Below are positions 1 through 10,615 of a stretch of 64,000 nt of DNA, piece by piece. Position numbers and translations under genes: made by a program. Positions within the stretch are counted from its first letter, which is position 1. The number at the start of each line of letters is the position of its first letter. The notes beneath the pieces are model-generated. The model worked only from the letters and a program-made list of their open reading frames with translations, ran no database searches and was not told the origin of the DNA. The stretch is from Quillaja saponaria (taxonomy: Eukaryota; Streptophyta; Magnoliopsida; Fabales; Quillajaceae): contig CM055611.1 in the NCBI GenBank assembly GCA_029379385.1, forward strand, positions 8,618,001 to 8,682,000. Direction: 5' to 3'.

Positions 1-547
1 CATCCCAAACACAAAAATAACTTCTTTTTTAATGGGTATATAAAATAGTTTGGTTATATTTAAAGTTCTAGGAATATATTTCCTATTCATGTTTTTTTTC
101 CCTAAGAATAGTGAGCAAAGTATTATGATTGCAAATGAACAAAAATGTAAAGAAAACTAATTTATATGTGCTTATCAGAATTTAAACAATAAGTATCACC
201 TTGACAACAAAGTTAAAAAAAAAAAAAAAAAAAAGCTTTTGCTTATCATGAATTTTGAAAAGTTCATATATGAATTTAGTACTTATTTGTTCAACATTAA
301 ATTTGTTCTGAATTTTTGTTTTTTTAACAATTAAGCATGTCCATCAAGGAAATTGGAATTTAATAATTCACAGAAAATAAATTACAACAGGAATTGTATT
401 ATTTCAATCCTAAACTCGATAAAAGAGAGCACATTGTGATAAATTGACAGATAATAAAATTAGTTAACATTATAAGATTAATCCTACAAACTAATTTGAA
501 ACTAGTAATGTAGAATTATGTTTTAAAAAAAGAAAAAAGAAAATAAA

Positions 548-558
548 GCGCGCCAAAA
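548..558 (-). promoter_or_regulatory. E2F-like site upstream of the WNK start
   Basis: On the minus strand the motif reads TTTTGGCGCGC, which fits the E2F/DP consensus TTTSSCGC. It lies about 20 bases before the ATG at 576 and is a rare GC-rich patch in AT-rich DNA. The motif is seen directly. That it ever regulated the downstream kinase relic is inference, since one consensus match can arise by chance. The rest of 1-547 is AT-rich upstream DNA with an A-run near 215-233 and no recognisable gene. Confidence 0.3.
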
Positions 559-575
559 CATTATTATAGTAACAA

Positions 576-3532
576 ATGAAATTGGCACTCCGACGTCGTT
601 CTGGGGGCGAGGACGACTTCGTAGAGAAAGATCCAACATGTCGTTATCTTCGGGTATGTAGCTATCTGCCATCTTTCTACATGACCTTTATTCCAATTTG
701 AGTGATTTGATATGTCTTATGGTTTTTACATTAAGGTTTTCGGGTGGGGGATGATTGCATTACATATATAATATATTACTTAAGATTGTTGATGGGTGAT
801 GTGAGAAAACTCAGCGATAGGCTCAAACCCATTTCTGAATGTTAAACAACATGGTAGCTTCCTCTATCTGGTCTCTAGTTATCCATTTATAAGTGCAGGC
901 ACTGAAACAAAGTGATTTATTGATTACTCATATTATTCTTGAGTTGGAGCTGAAACTTAATGTTTTGAGGCTAAGAGGGATAGTTGAATTAATGACCCAA
1001 TCTCATATTTTATGATTCCATTTCGTAGTCTGAAATAATTTTTACATTTTTTATTATAAATGATATTTGGTGAATTGCCTTGTTGGTATCAGTTTTATGC
1101 ATATATCGATGAGTTACATTGACAAATTAGAATATATGATATGGGAAAGATATTCAACTTTTCTATTCATGGTACATCATTCTATTCATTATTAGCAATT
1201 TAAACGCCAATGTAATCCTTGACAGATTTACCTCACATCTTAGGCCCCAAAGTAATATAGATTAAAATTAATATCTCAGCTTCTCTTTTGATCTTGCAGT
1301 GATTTTTCAAGGATACATCTAGATAGGGTACTGCAATCTGCTCACCCCCCCCCCCCCCCCTCCCCTCCTTGGATTTCTTGACTTTTATAATTCATTTATC
1401 TTTCTTGTATTTTTCTTTTTGTTACAGTACATTGAAATCTTGGGCAAGGGTGCTTTCAAGACTGTGTATGCTTCCTATACTTAATCTTCTCGCATTTTTT
1501 ATTGTCTCCTTTGATTTGTACCCCTCTAATTGTCTTATTTGGATGCTGCATTCCTAGAAATATTCCTTCTAGAAAGGCATCAGTCAATAACTTTAAAGAG
1601 GCTGTAGCAGTTGTAAGGTATGTTACTTAATCACACAATTTCTGTGGCAGTTATAAAGCATTTGATGAAGTTGATGAAATAGAAGTGGCATGGAATCAAG
1701 TTAGGATTGATGATGTATTGCAGTCACCTGAAGATCTGGAAAAACTGTACTCTGAAGCTCATCTACTGATGTCTTTGAAACATGAAAACATCATTAAGTT
1801 TTATAATTCGTGGATTGATGATAAGAAGAAAACTGTTAACATAATTACTGAGCTCTTCACATCCGGAAGTCTGAGGCAGTATGTTTCTCTTGATTGTTTG
1901 TTCTCATTTCATTATGTTGGTTGGTGGAAATATGTGCATTTGAAGTTATCATGTACCCTTTGTTAACAGATACCGCAGGAAGCACAAAAATGTTGATATA
2001 AAAGTCATAAAATATTGGGCTCGGCAGATTCTTTGAGGTTTGGTCTATCTTCACAGTCACTCTCCGCCTATTATTCACAGACTTGAAATGTGACAACATA
2101 TTCATTAATGGAAATCATGGAGAAGTTAAAATAGGAGACTTTGGTTTGGCAATTGTTATGCTGCAACCAACTGCTCGAAGTGTTATTGGTAACAAATTAT
2201 TACTTCAGCTGCCAACTCTTCATCTGACTAACTCAATGAGAAGTTTAGCACTTTCCTTTTTTGTTTTGTTTATTGTTTCTTACTTGTAGTGTTAAGGCAC
2301 TCCTGAGTTTATGGCTCCAGAGCTTTATGAAGAGGAATATAATGAACTTGCCGACATATATTCTTTTGGGATGTGCATGTTGGAGATGGTTACTTTTGAG
2401 TATCCCTATAGTGAATGCAAAAATCCGGCTCAAATATATAAGAAAGTTACTTCTGTAAGTGGAACACTCATCAACATATCACCATGCCACTGATTGGGTT
2501 TTTCTAAGTCAAACTGCACGATTATCTATTTTATATTCTGATGCATCATGTTGCAGGCAATTAAACTTGCTGCCTTTAAAAAGGTGAGTGACCCCCAAAT
2601 TAAAGAGTTGATAGAGAAATGTTTGGTTCCTGCATCTGGGAGATTGTCTGCAATGGTGCTTCTCAAAGACTCGTTTCTACAAGTTGAGAATCTGAAGGAT
2701 CCGATCTGTGACCCCTTAAAGTTTTCCCAAGTCTGGTCCTCTTTCCATGGACATTGATGTTGACTACAAGCAGATCTAGTACCTGTACCGGAAGCAACAA
2801 TGGGAGTTCGCATTGTCCAGTTCTAGAATTCCTGAGGATGAATAAGAACAATGAATTTAGGTTGACAGGGATGAAAAATGATGACAACTCGGTATCATTG
2901 ACTTTACGTATTGCTGATGCATTTGGTAAGTATGCACCTCTTAAGATTTCTTTCCCTTTCTCTTTTAAGGAGGGTGACTGAGTGAAATAACATGCATATT
3001 GCACACACTCTTTCAGTCTTTCTACCACTATATTCCTGTTTTATATTGTAATGACACTGAATTGGTGTTGTTACTTGTAGGTCAAGTAAGGAATATACAT
3101 TTTATCTTTTACCTTGATTCTGATACTGCAGTCTCAGTGGCTGGAGAGATGGTTGAACAACTGGAGTTAGTAGATCATGACGTGGCCTTTATATCTAAAT
3201 TTATTGATGACTTGATAATGAAACTTCTCCCTGGGTGGAAGCCCTCATCTGATTATTCCTCAAGTGGGACGGTAAGTCTTTATGGTGAATCTCCAAAACT
3301 TGGTGATGGAAAAACCTTAACAGGATGCCCATGGGATTCTTTGCTAGCGAATCTTCCTGGATTGGCTTTTGAGTCCTCAAGAAGGTTTAATAACAGCTGA
3401 GGAGAGCAGCTTCTGTAACAGTACTGATAATGCAGATTTTCTTGGTGACTATAATTCCTCTCCTAGCTTTGCTAGATTAGAAAAACAGCATTCACAAAGG
3501 ATCGATGGCTTCAGTGATACTTGTTGTAACAA
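576..3532 (+). pseudogene. WNK8-like serine/threonine kinase pseudogene
   Basis: Seven exons are traceable: 576-653, 1428-1465, 1651-1878, 1970-2188, 2297-2454, 2557-2925 and 3081 to about 3532. They encode the plant WNK pattern: a short N-terminus (FVEKDPTCRY), the glycine loop GKGAFKTV, EVAWNQV with the cysteine-for-lysine style WNK lysine arrangement, [30 protein letters not shown], and a C-terminal autoinhibitory/OSR1-like domain ([16 protein letters not shown]). The order and splice phases match WNK8/10-type kinases. The gene is dead. Codon 2034-2036 is TGA where an arginine precedes [11 protein letters not shown]; two bases are missing near 2081 inside the catalytic HRDLK motif; a further frameshift sits near 2720, a TAG follows, and a deletion lies near 3360. 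The 3' end joins gypsy gag sequence. Family assignment is strong; which WNK paralogue it came from is inference. Confidence 0.9.
1345..1360. repeat. poly-C tract in WNK intron 1
   Basis: Sixteen consecutive C residues followed by TCCCCTCC, about 70 bases before the exon 2 acceptor. It is a simple homopolymer on the coding strand. No function is claimed. Confidence 0.9.
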
Positions 3533-6500
3533 GGTTTATTGGTGGACTAAAGCCCTCAATCAAAGAAAAGATAAGCCTTCAAGCTTATTAGAGAGTTGAT
3601 GAAGTTTATAATACTACTTTAAAGGCTGAATCATCAGAGTTTTTCAAGGAAAGTTAAGAAAGCTATAACTTACCAAGAGCACGTACAACCAGTAACTAAT
3701 AATGGAAGAAATATGCAATTGGATAAATCAAGGAAAGTTCGAGAAGCTCCTAATATAGAGGGAAAAAGGGCAGTGGCAACTACCAGTGGAAAAGAAGCTC
3801 CTAAAAATTTTAATCCCTACTCTCCACCAAATATGGGGGTTTATTTTAGGTGTAGACAGCCTGGACATCTGTCCAATAATTGTCCCGAGAAAAAGAGGGT
3901 AAATCTAGTAGAGAATGAAGGGAATTTATAAGAGGATATTGATGAAATTGAAGAATATGATGAGGCTGAAGTTGCTGCTAAAACAGGAGATGAGTGTGTG
4001 TATGTTGTTAGAAGGTTGTTGTATACTCCTAGGAAAAAGAACCACCCCAGAGGAGGAACATCTTTAAATCTTTTTGCAATGTTAAAGGAAAAGTGAGCAA
4101 AGTGATAGTTTATAATGGTAGTGGAGAGAATATAATTGCCAAACAGTTAGTGGATCATATGAAGCTACCTATAGAAACTCACTGCAACCATATTCCATTG
4201 GCTGGATTAAAAAAGGACCCTCTGTAAGGGTAACCAGAACTTGTTTAGTACCAATTTCCATTGAGAGGTACTATAAAGACAAAGTTTTGTGTGATGTTGT
4301 TAACATGGATACTAGCCATGTATTATTGGGTAGACCTTGGCAAGATGATGTAGATGCTATGCATAAAGGGAGAGATAATGTCTACTTATTCACATAGAAT
4401 GGTTACAAGATTGCTATGAGGCCGACAATAAAGACTCAAGAACTACCTAAAACTTCTAAAGTAGAGGGTAAAACTTTAGTATCTATTGCCAAAACCAATG
4501 GAGAATTTGAAAGGACAGCAAAAGAAGCAAAGGAATTCCTTGTTGTTGTAGTTAAGGAAATGTTGTTGGGCAAATAAGAAGACGACAGTGAAGTGCCTAG
4601 AGAGGTGCAACCATTGTTGGAGGACTTTTCAAACCTAATACAATCTGATTTACCTAATGAGTTGCCTCCAATGAGAGATATCCAGCACCATATAGATCTT
4701 GTTTCAGGTGCTAAGCTTCCTAATTTATCTCATTATGGCATGAATCCTAGAGAAAGCGAGGTATTAAGGGAGAAGGTTGAAGAATTACAGAAAAAAGGCT
4801 TGATCCATGAAAGTATGAGTCCTTGTGCAGTCCCTGCATTGCTCACACTAAAGAAAGATGGCAGTTGGAGGATGTGTTGATAGCCGAGCTATAAACAAGA
4901 TCACAGTGAGGTATAGATTTCCTATTCCACGCCTTGATGATATGCTTGATCAATTGCATGGTTCTAAAGTTTTTCGAAGATTGATTTGCGAAGTGGTTAT
5001 TATCAAATAAGGATTAGACCTAAGGATAAATGAAAAACTACATTTAAAACCAAAGAAGGCTTGTATGAGTGGTTGGTTATGCCATTTGGCTTATCCAATG
5101 CTCCTAGCACTTTCATGAGGATAATGAATCAAGTGTTGAAGCCTTTCTTTGACAGATTTGTTGTGGTTTATTTTTATGACATTTTGATATATAGTAAATC
5201 AAAAGAGAAGCATCTAAAGCATCTTAGAGAAGTGCTGAAAGTTTTACAATGAAATAAGCTCTACATAAATTTGAAGAAGTGCATTTTTTTTACTTATAAG
5301 CTACTGTTCCTGGAGTATATAGTGAGTTCTTAAGGCATACATGTTGATGAGGAGAAGATTAACGCTATCCGGGAATAACCAGCTCCAAAAACAGTGAATG
5401 AGGTACGGTCTTTTCGTGGTTTAGCTACATTTTATATAAGATTTATTAAAATTTTCATCTCTATCATGGCCCCAATAACTAATTGTTTGAAAAAAAGGGA
5501 AGTTTGATTAGAATAAAGAGGCTGAAGGGAGTTTTGTTTTAATTAAGGAAAAGCTATGTACAGTTCTTGTGTTAGCATTACCTGATTTTGAAGCCTTGTT
5601 TGAGGTTGAATGTGATGGTGTTGGAACTGGGCCTGTTTTATCTCAGAATAACAAACCAGTGGCTTTTTTCAATGAAAAATTAAGTGAATCTAGACAAAAG
5701 TGGAGTATCTACGATAAGGAATTTTATGTTGTTATGAGGGCATTCAGGCATTAGGAACATTATTTAGTACAAAAGGAATTCATCCTTTACACTGACCATC
5801 AAGCCTTGAAATTTATCAATAGTCAAAAACACTTGAACAATATGCATGCTATGTGGTCAGCTTATTTGCAAAAGTTTCCTTTTATGATTAATCACAAAGT
5901 CTGGTGAGCTTAACAAGGTGGCTGATTTATACGAGTTTTATGCTGAAGAGGAACCTCTTTATCTTAACATTAACTCGAGGACGAGTTCTTTCCAAGTGGA
6001 GGAGAGTGATGCAGAACTTAAGGCAAAGTAATTCCTGGAGCAACAAAACAAAAGCAAGAAGAAGAAAAAAAGCAAGTCATGGGCTTAGGCTTTAGTATTT
6101 TCTATTTAATAGAAGTTACCACTTTAATATTTTATTAGGAATTACTCTTTTATTAAGAATCTTTATTTGCTAAGCAAGTATCCTTAGTCTTTTAGGGTTT
6201 TTCCTAGCCTTTTATAAAAGACAGGCTTTGCTAGTTTGTAGGAGGTAGTTTTTATCATAAAAAGTTTATACCTAAGGGTATTTTGATATTCTACTGGTGG
6301 ATTCCAGTTTATTCCTTAAAGATTTAGTCTTGTACTAATCTTTTCTAAGCTTGGTTTTATGCTAGCTTAGGTTCTTCCATAATTCCGCTGTGTCATAAGC
6401 TAAATATAATTTTCTTTTTCTTTTTCGTTTTTGGGAGAAAAACCCTTGGACCTCCATCTTTGAATCCAAGTTATGCTGGGAGTGCAACAGTGAAGTTAGA

Positions 6501-6600
6501 TACCATTGGAGCACCAGAACTGTCTTTTTATCCGTGAATATTCTCATCAGAATAAATTGAAGAATATACTTGATACCCTGCATAACCATGTCCTTTGATT
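3533..6600 (+). mobile_element. Eroded Ty3/gypsy element, integrase deleted (gypsy-1)
   Basis: The element begins inside gag (FIGGLKPSIKEKISLQ) directly against WNK coding sequence, so the 5' LTR and gag start are missing. Next come a zinc knuckle near 3836-3895 that has lost its first cysteine (VYFRCRQPGH), a protease region near 4090-4370 with the active DGGS-type motif changed to NGSG, then reverse transcriptase at about 4590-5330. The RT keeps [12 protein letters not shown], but its catalytic YVDD/FFDD is YFYD. RNase H runs about 5560-5930. Right after the VADL motif the reading jumps to the far C-terminal tail (NSRTSSFQVEE), so the whole integrase is gone. Stops and frameshifts are frequent. 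A likely 3' LTR remnant spans about 6020-6600, with a TATA-like CCTTTTATAAAAGAC. The element cannot act on its own. Confidence 0.85.
6020..6600 (+). repeat. Putative 3' LTR remnant of gypsy-1
   Basis: This stretch follows the end of the pol relic. It has a TATA-like CCTTTTATAAAAGAC near 6211 and a T-rich region with no reading frame, as expected of an LTR. No second copy exists in the window, because the 5' end of the element is lost, so the boundaries are guesses. Confidence 0.4.
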
Positions 6601-6849
6601 TACATGAAGACAGATCCTACTACTAATTTGTAAGCTGTAGAGTTAGTAGAACAAAAAACAGGATTAAAAAAAAATATGCTAGGCTAAAATATAACCCGTG
6701 ATGCAAGCAAAGAAAGATAAGGACGTCAAGGTGAGTAATTATGTTAGGCTTCACCAGAATACTCCTAATCTAGTTTATTTGAATTTTATTTGTTTGAATA
6801 AGTTGCTAAACCATTTGAGCAAAGAACATGTAGTTTGAAGCATGTGATA

Positions 6850-7030
6850 TAGCATTTTGTGGTTATCCTTATTCAAATAGGCTGTCATCAGTAGTATACA
6901 TAGAGTAGGGTTCCATATCCTGGATTGGAGAATATTAATATATAGCATTTTTTGGTTACCCTATTCGAATAGGTTGTCATCAGCAGTATACAGAGAGTAG
7001 GGTACCATGCCAGGATTGGAGAACATTAAT
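6850..7030. repeat. Two-copy tandem repeat, period about 93 bp
   Basis: Units at 6850-6938 and 6943-7030 both run from TAGCATTTT through a GTCATCAG core and an AGTAGGG core to GGAGAA(T/C)ATTAAT. They differ at roughly a dozen positions. Seen directly. The repeat may lie inside the downstream LTR of the old minus-strand element next to it, which would make it a promoter/enhancer-type duplication; that is inference. 6600-6850 holds no recognisable feature. Confidence 0.8.
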
Positions 7031-7829
7031 GCTCCTCTCTGTCTCTCACAGTAGTATACATGAAAATCAGGAGTCCTAATAAAAACAGGAAAATCCTACG
7101 AAGCTACAAAAATTATAAATCAAATCCTAGAACAAATTATTCAAATCCTAGAACAAAAAATAATTTGTTAATTAATCATAAAATTCCCACTATTACATTC
7201 TCCATCATTCAACCCGCAGTTGGAAAAAAATCGACCTAAAGTTTTAAAATGGAAGAGAATGAGGACCTCAGGAATCAAATTACGCAGCAAGGTCTTCAAA
7301 AAAGGCTGCAAAAAACTGGCTATAAGAATTTTGCCTGAAATTTCAAACACTTGAAACTCCGTCGGAATGACAAACTCAATATGCTCAACATTGAAAGTAG
7401 GTGAAATGTCAACTATAATAGGTGTAGTGTCAACTATCTCTTCTGAAACTGAAACGACAACTCCTTCAATCTCTGGATCAATTAGAGTCTTGTCTATAAT
7501 TTTTCTTCAACCTGGGTTTGTACTAGTTGCGGTGATGAAAATCCTGCAAGTGCTTCTACTTGAAGCGTATCACATGGTATAGTTAACTCTTGAATAAATG
7601 AAATATCACAACTCTCAACGAAAAGTGCAATAATTTCTTGTGAAGACATTTTATCATGCCTTGAACCATTACATTTCAATGTGGTATAACGCTCTTAAAT
7701 ACCTCTTAAGAAGCCAAGATTTGTGAGCTCGAGGAGCCATAAAATAATGATCTAAGTATACAAGTGAACATACCAGATGAAAACAATTCTGGGTTGATGG
7801 TGGTCATGGTTTTCACCAATGTGTGGCGT

Positions 7830-7834
7830 CGCAT
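7830..7834. repeat. Target-site duplication of gypsy-2, left copy
   Basis: CGCAT immediately precedes the 5' LTR and is repeated at 13358-13362 right after the 3' LTR. A perfect 5-bp duplication is the mark of integrase-mediated insertion. Confidence 0.95.
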
Positions 7835-8201
7835 TGTTACGAAGCAGAGAAAGGAAATGGGGCCAACTGCCTTATTTGTCACTGGGTATAAGGAGAAAAC
7901 GCTGCGTTTGATTAAGTGAAGGTAGTTAGGCTGCTAACAGAGTTTGTTAATTTCAAGTGGAGGAGTTAGTTAATCTGTTAGGGGTTTGTTAATCTGTTTT
8001 AGCTTCTAATGATTAAACTGTTAGCCAGAATGGTATAAAAATTCAATCCAAGCATCTGTAAGGGAACTCTTAGCCATAATGAAAATTCTGAGTTTCTTTT
8101 CTCTTTCTCTCTTTCTCTTTCTCTCTCAGTCATCTTTTTCTCTTTCTCTTTCTGTGACCCAACTAGTTGATTGCTAAGCTTTTCAAGAAAAGCTCTTAAC
8201 A
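7835..8201 (+). repeat. 5' LTR of gypsy-2
   Basis: It begins TGTTACGAAG and ends CTCTTAACA, 367 bp. The promoter-like ATGGTATAAAAATTC lies near 8030, followed by a CT-rich stretch (8095-8150) that would be transcribed. It differs from the 3' LTR at three sites (near 8007, 8015 and 8165). Confidence 0.95.
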
Positions 8202-8202
8202 G

Positions 8203-8214
8203 TGGTATCAGAGC
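8203..8214 (+). other. Primer-binding site, initiator tRNA-Met
   Basis: TGGTATCAGAGC lies one base after the LTR and complements the 3' end of plant initiator tRNA-Met, the usual primer for this group. Confidence 0.95.
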
Positions 8215-8231
8215 TCCTTCCTGGCTCAACA

Positions 8232-9159
8232 ATGGTGAATGTTAACGGAACTGTGATTGATCAGAGATTCACTGCCATGGAAGCTCAGATGGAGGCCATG
8301 GATAACCGATTCACAACTTCGATTCAAGAATTGAAGGCATCTGCACAAGAAGCTCAAGTCAGGACTGATTTGAAGTTACAGGAAGTCATGGATACAGTGG
8401 CTTTGATTCAGACTTCTGTGGCTGAGCTACGAGCTGCTCAATTTCATCCAGAGGTGATAAGAGAGCCTATACTGCCTAATCCACCAGGAATTCCTAGAGC
8501 TCCGCCGGAAGTTAGGAGACCACCACCTGTGAACATTCAGGTTCCACCAGTACACCCACAGATGGGAGTAGAAGTACCAGAAATGGAAATACATGACTAT
8601 CATTTGCTGAAAAGGGTGGCTCAAGTGGAGTTTCCACGTTTTGAAGGTGATAACTTGAGAGGATGGCTGTTTAAGTGCCAAGAATTTTTTGAAGTTGATC
8701 AAACACCAGAAAACTTGAAGGTCAGAATTGCAGCTATGCATTTTGGGGAGAAGGTGGTAGAGTGGTACCAGGGGTTCTTGGAGGAAAGAAATATGCAGAG
8801 ACCACCATGGAATGAATTTCAACAAGCATTGCAGATAAGGTTTCAAGGTAATGTTCTTGCCAGACCTGTTATTACTTTGAAACATTTAAAACAGGAGAAT
8901 AGTGTGGAGGAATACTATGAAAAGTTTGAAGTTTTGAAGAATAGGTGTACTATGAATAAGGAGGTACTGCTTGATCACTATTTGGGGGGTTTAAAGGAGG
9001 AAATAGTTCATGGAATCAGTTTAGTGGAAATACAATCCCTAGCTCATGCAATGAACTTAGCAAGAAATCAAGAAAATTTGCTGAAATTCAACCATTTACA
9101 AGAAGTCTTCTCAAAACAGCAGTTATAAACCTTACCAAAATACATACAACCAAAGCTAG
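8232..9159 (+). pseudogene. gypsy-2 gag (capsid part), frameshifted
   Basis: The start is ATG 8232, the first in-frame ATG after the primer site. The open frame encodes 298 residues to TAA 9126-9128. An N-terminal helical/coiled stretch (MEAQMEAMDNRF) is followed by a proline-rich linker and then a Retrotrans_gag capsid domain from VEFPRFEGDNLRGWL to NLARNQE. At the end the sense frame moves by one base: reading YKPYQNTYNQS continues the gag style but meets TAG at 9157-9159. Gag and pol are normally one reading frame in this group, so a frameshift plus a nonsense codon is the simplest reading. Programmed recoding is possible but unsupported. Confidence 0.85.
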
Positions 9160-10615
9160 AGACAGTCTCCAAATCCTAACTTTGTACCACCTCCATCCAA
9201 ACTGTTACCTTCTACCCATATCAATGGCCAACCAATTAGAACCAATAACCTCAATCATAATTCCAAACCTCAAATGTTTAACAGTAACAGAAAAGCTCCC
9301 AGCTATAAACCTAACCCAAACCAGACAAGAAGAAATTCAATTTCCATGAGTCAAACAGAAATGGAAGATAGAAGGAAGAAAGGGCTTTGTTTTTACTGTA
9401 ATGATAAGTACACCCCAGGTCATTACTGTAGAAGTTCTCAAGTATGCATGACCATTACCTATGATGAAGAAGAAAATGAGGAAAGGGAGGAGGTTTTGGA
9501 CTTGGCAGAATTCTCAGAAGACAAGGAGGAAGAGATTGCAATCTCTCTGGTAGCCTTGACAGGAGTTGACTGGTTGGGAGATAAAAATAGAGAGTATCAA
9601 ACTATGAAGGTGATGGGAACTGTAAAGAAACAACCTCTTGTGGTGTTGATTGATAGTGGCAGCACACATAACTTCATTAATATGGAGTTAATAAAGAGGT
9701 TAGGCTTGAAAATTGAACATGCCAAGCCAATACAAGTGGTAGTGGCTGATGGCAGTAAAGTTGCTGTTGACAGCAGTTGCAGACAATTAAGTTGGAAACT
9801 GCAAGACTATGACTTTAAAGCAGACTTCTTGGTCATGCCTTTAGGCAACTATGGAGTAGTGTTGGGTATCCAATGGTTGAGTACATTGGGAGATATCTGC
9901 TGGAATTTTAAGCAACTTACTATGCAGTTTGCATGGAATGGAAGGTCTGTTACCTTGCATGGTTTGCACCAGAAAGTAATCATGAGTGGACAAGAGAAGC
10001 AGAGGTCACTGAAAGTGAATCAAAACTCAATGCTAGTACAAGTAAATACTGTGCAGGCTGTTTGTTCACAAGAAACAGAAATGGAGCTAAAGATGCTATG
10101 GCCAATAGAACTCAGAAATAGTGAAGCTGTACCTGCAGACATGAGCAAGCTACTGCAAGAATTTTATGATGTTTTTGAAGAACCAAAAAGCATACCTCCA
10201 AAGAGATCTTTTGATCACAAGATTGATCTCCAAGAAGGTGCTCAACCAGTAAACCTGAGGCCATATAGATATGGACCTCAGCAGAAAGATGTCATTGAAG
10301 CCATGATTAAAGAAATGCTTAACAACCAAGTGATTAGGCCCAGCTTTAGTCCATTTGCATCTCCAATTGTGTTGGTTAAGAAGAAGGATAACACTTGGAG
10401 ATTTTGTGTGGACTATAGAAAACTAAATCAGTTGACTGTTAAAAATAAATTTCTCATTCCAGTGATTGAAGAACTGCTGGATGAGTTATATGGTGCCAAG
10501 TATTTCTCAAAGCTAGATCTGAGGAGTGGATACCATCAGATCAGAATGAAGCCAGAGGATATACACAAGACAGCATTTAGGACTCATGAAGGCCTATATG
10601 AATTCATAGTCATGG
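9160..10615 (+). pseudogene. gypsy-2 nucleocapsid, protease and N-terminal RT segment
   Basis: This frame opens after TAG 9157-9159 and has a Met at 9274. It carries a CCHC zinc knuckle (CFYCNDKYTPGHYC, near 9388-9429), an acidic stretch, and an aspartic protease with catalytic DSGS followed by THNFI (near 9649). The N-terminal half of RT follows (VDYRKLNQLTV, FSKLDLRSGYHQI). It runs out of frame at 10614-10615, where an extra G turns the conserved MPFGLTNAP into MALWFDKC; the wrong frame stops at 10674. The protease residues look intact, so the damage lies in frame and not in active sites. Confidence 0.9.

Noticed and set aside
8427..8885. 152-codon minus-strand ORF
   Set aside because: It is antisense to gypsy-2 gag, with composition dictated by the gag codons and no domain.
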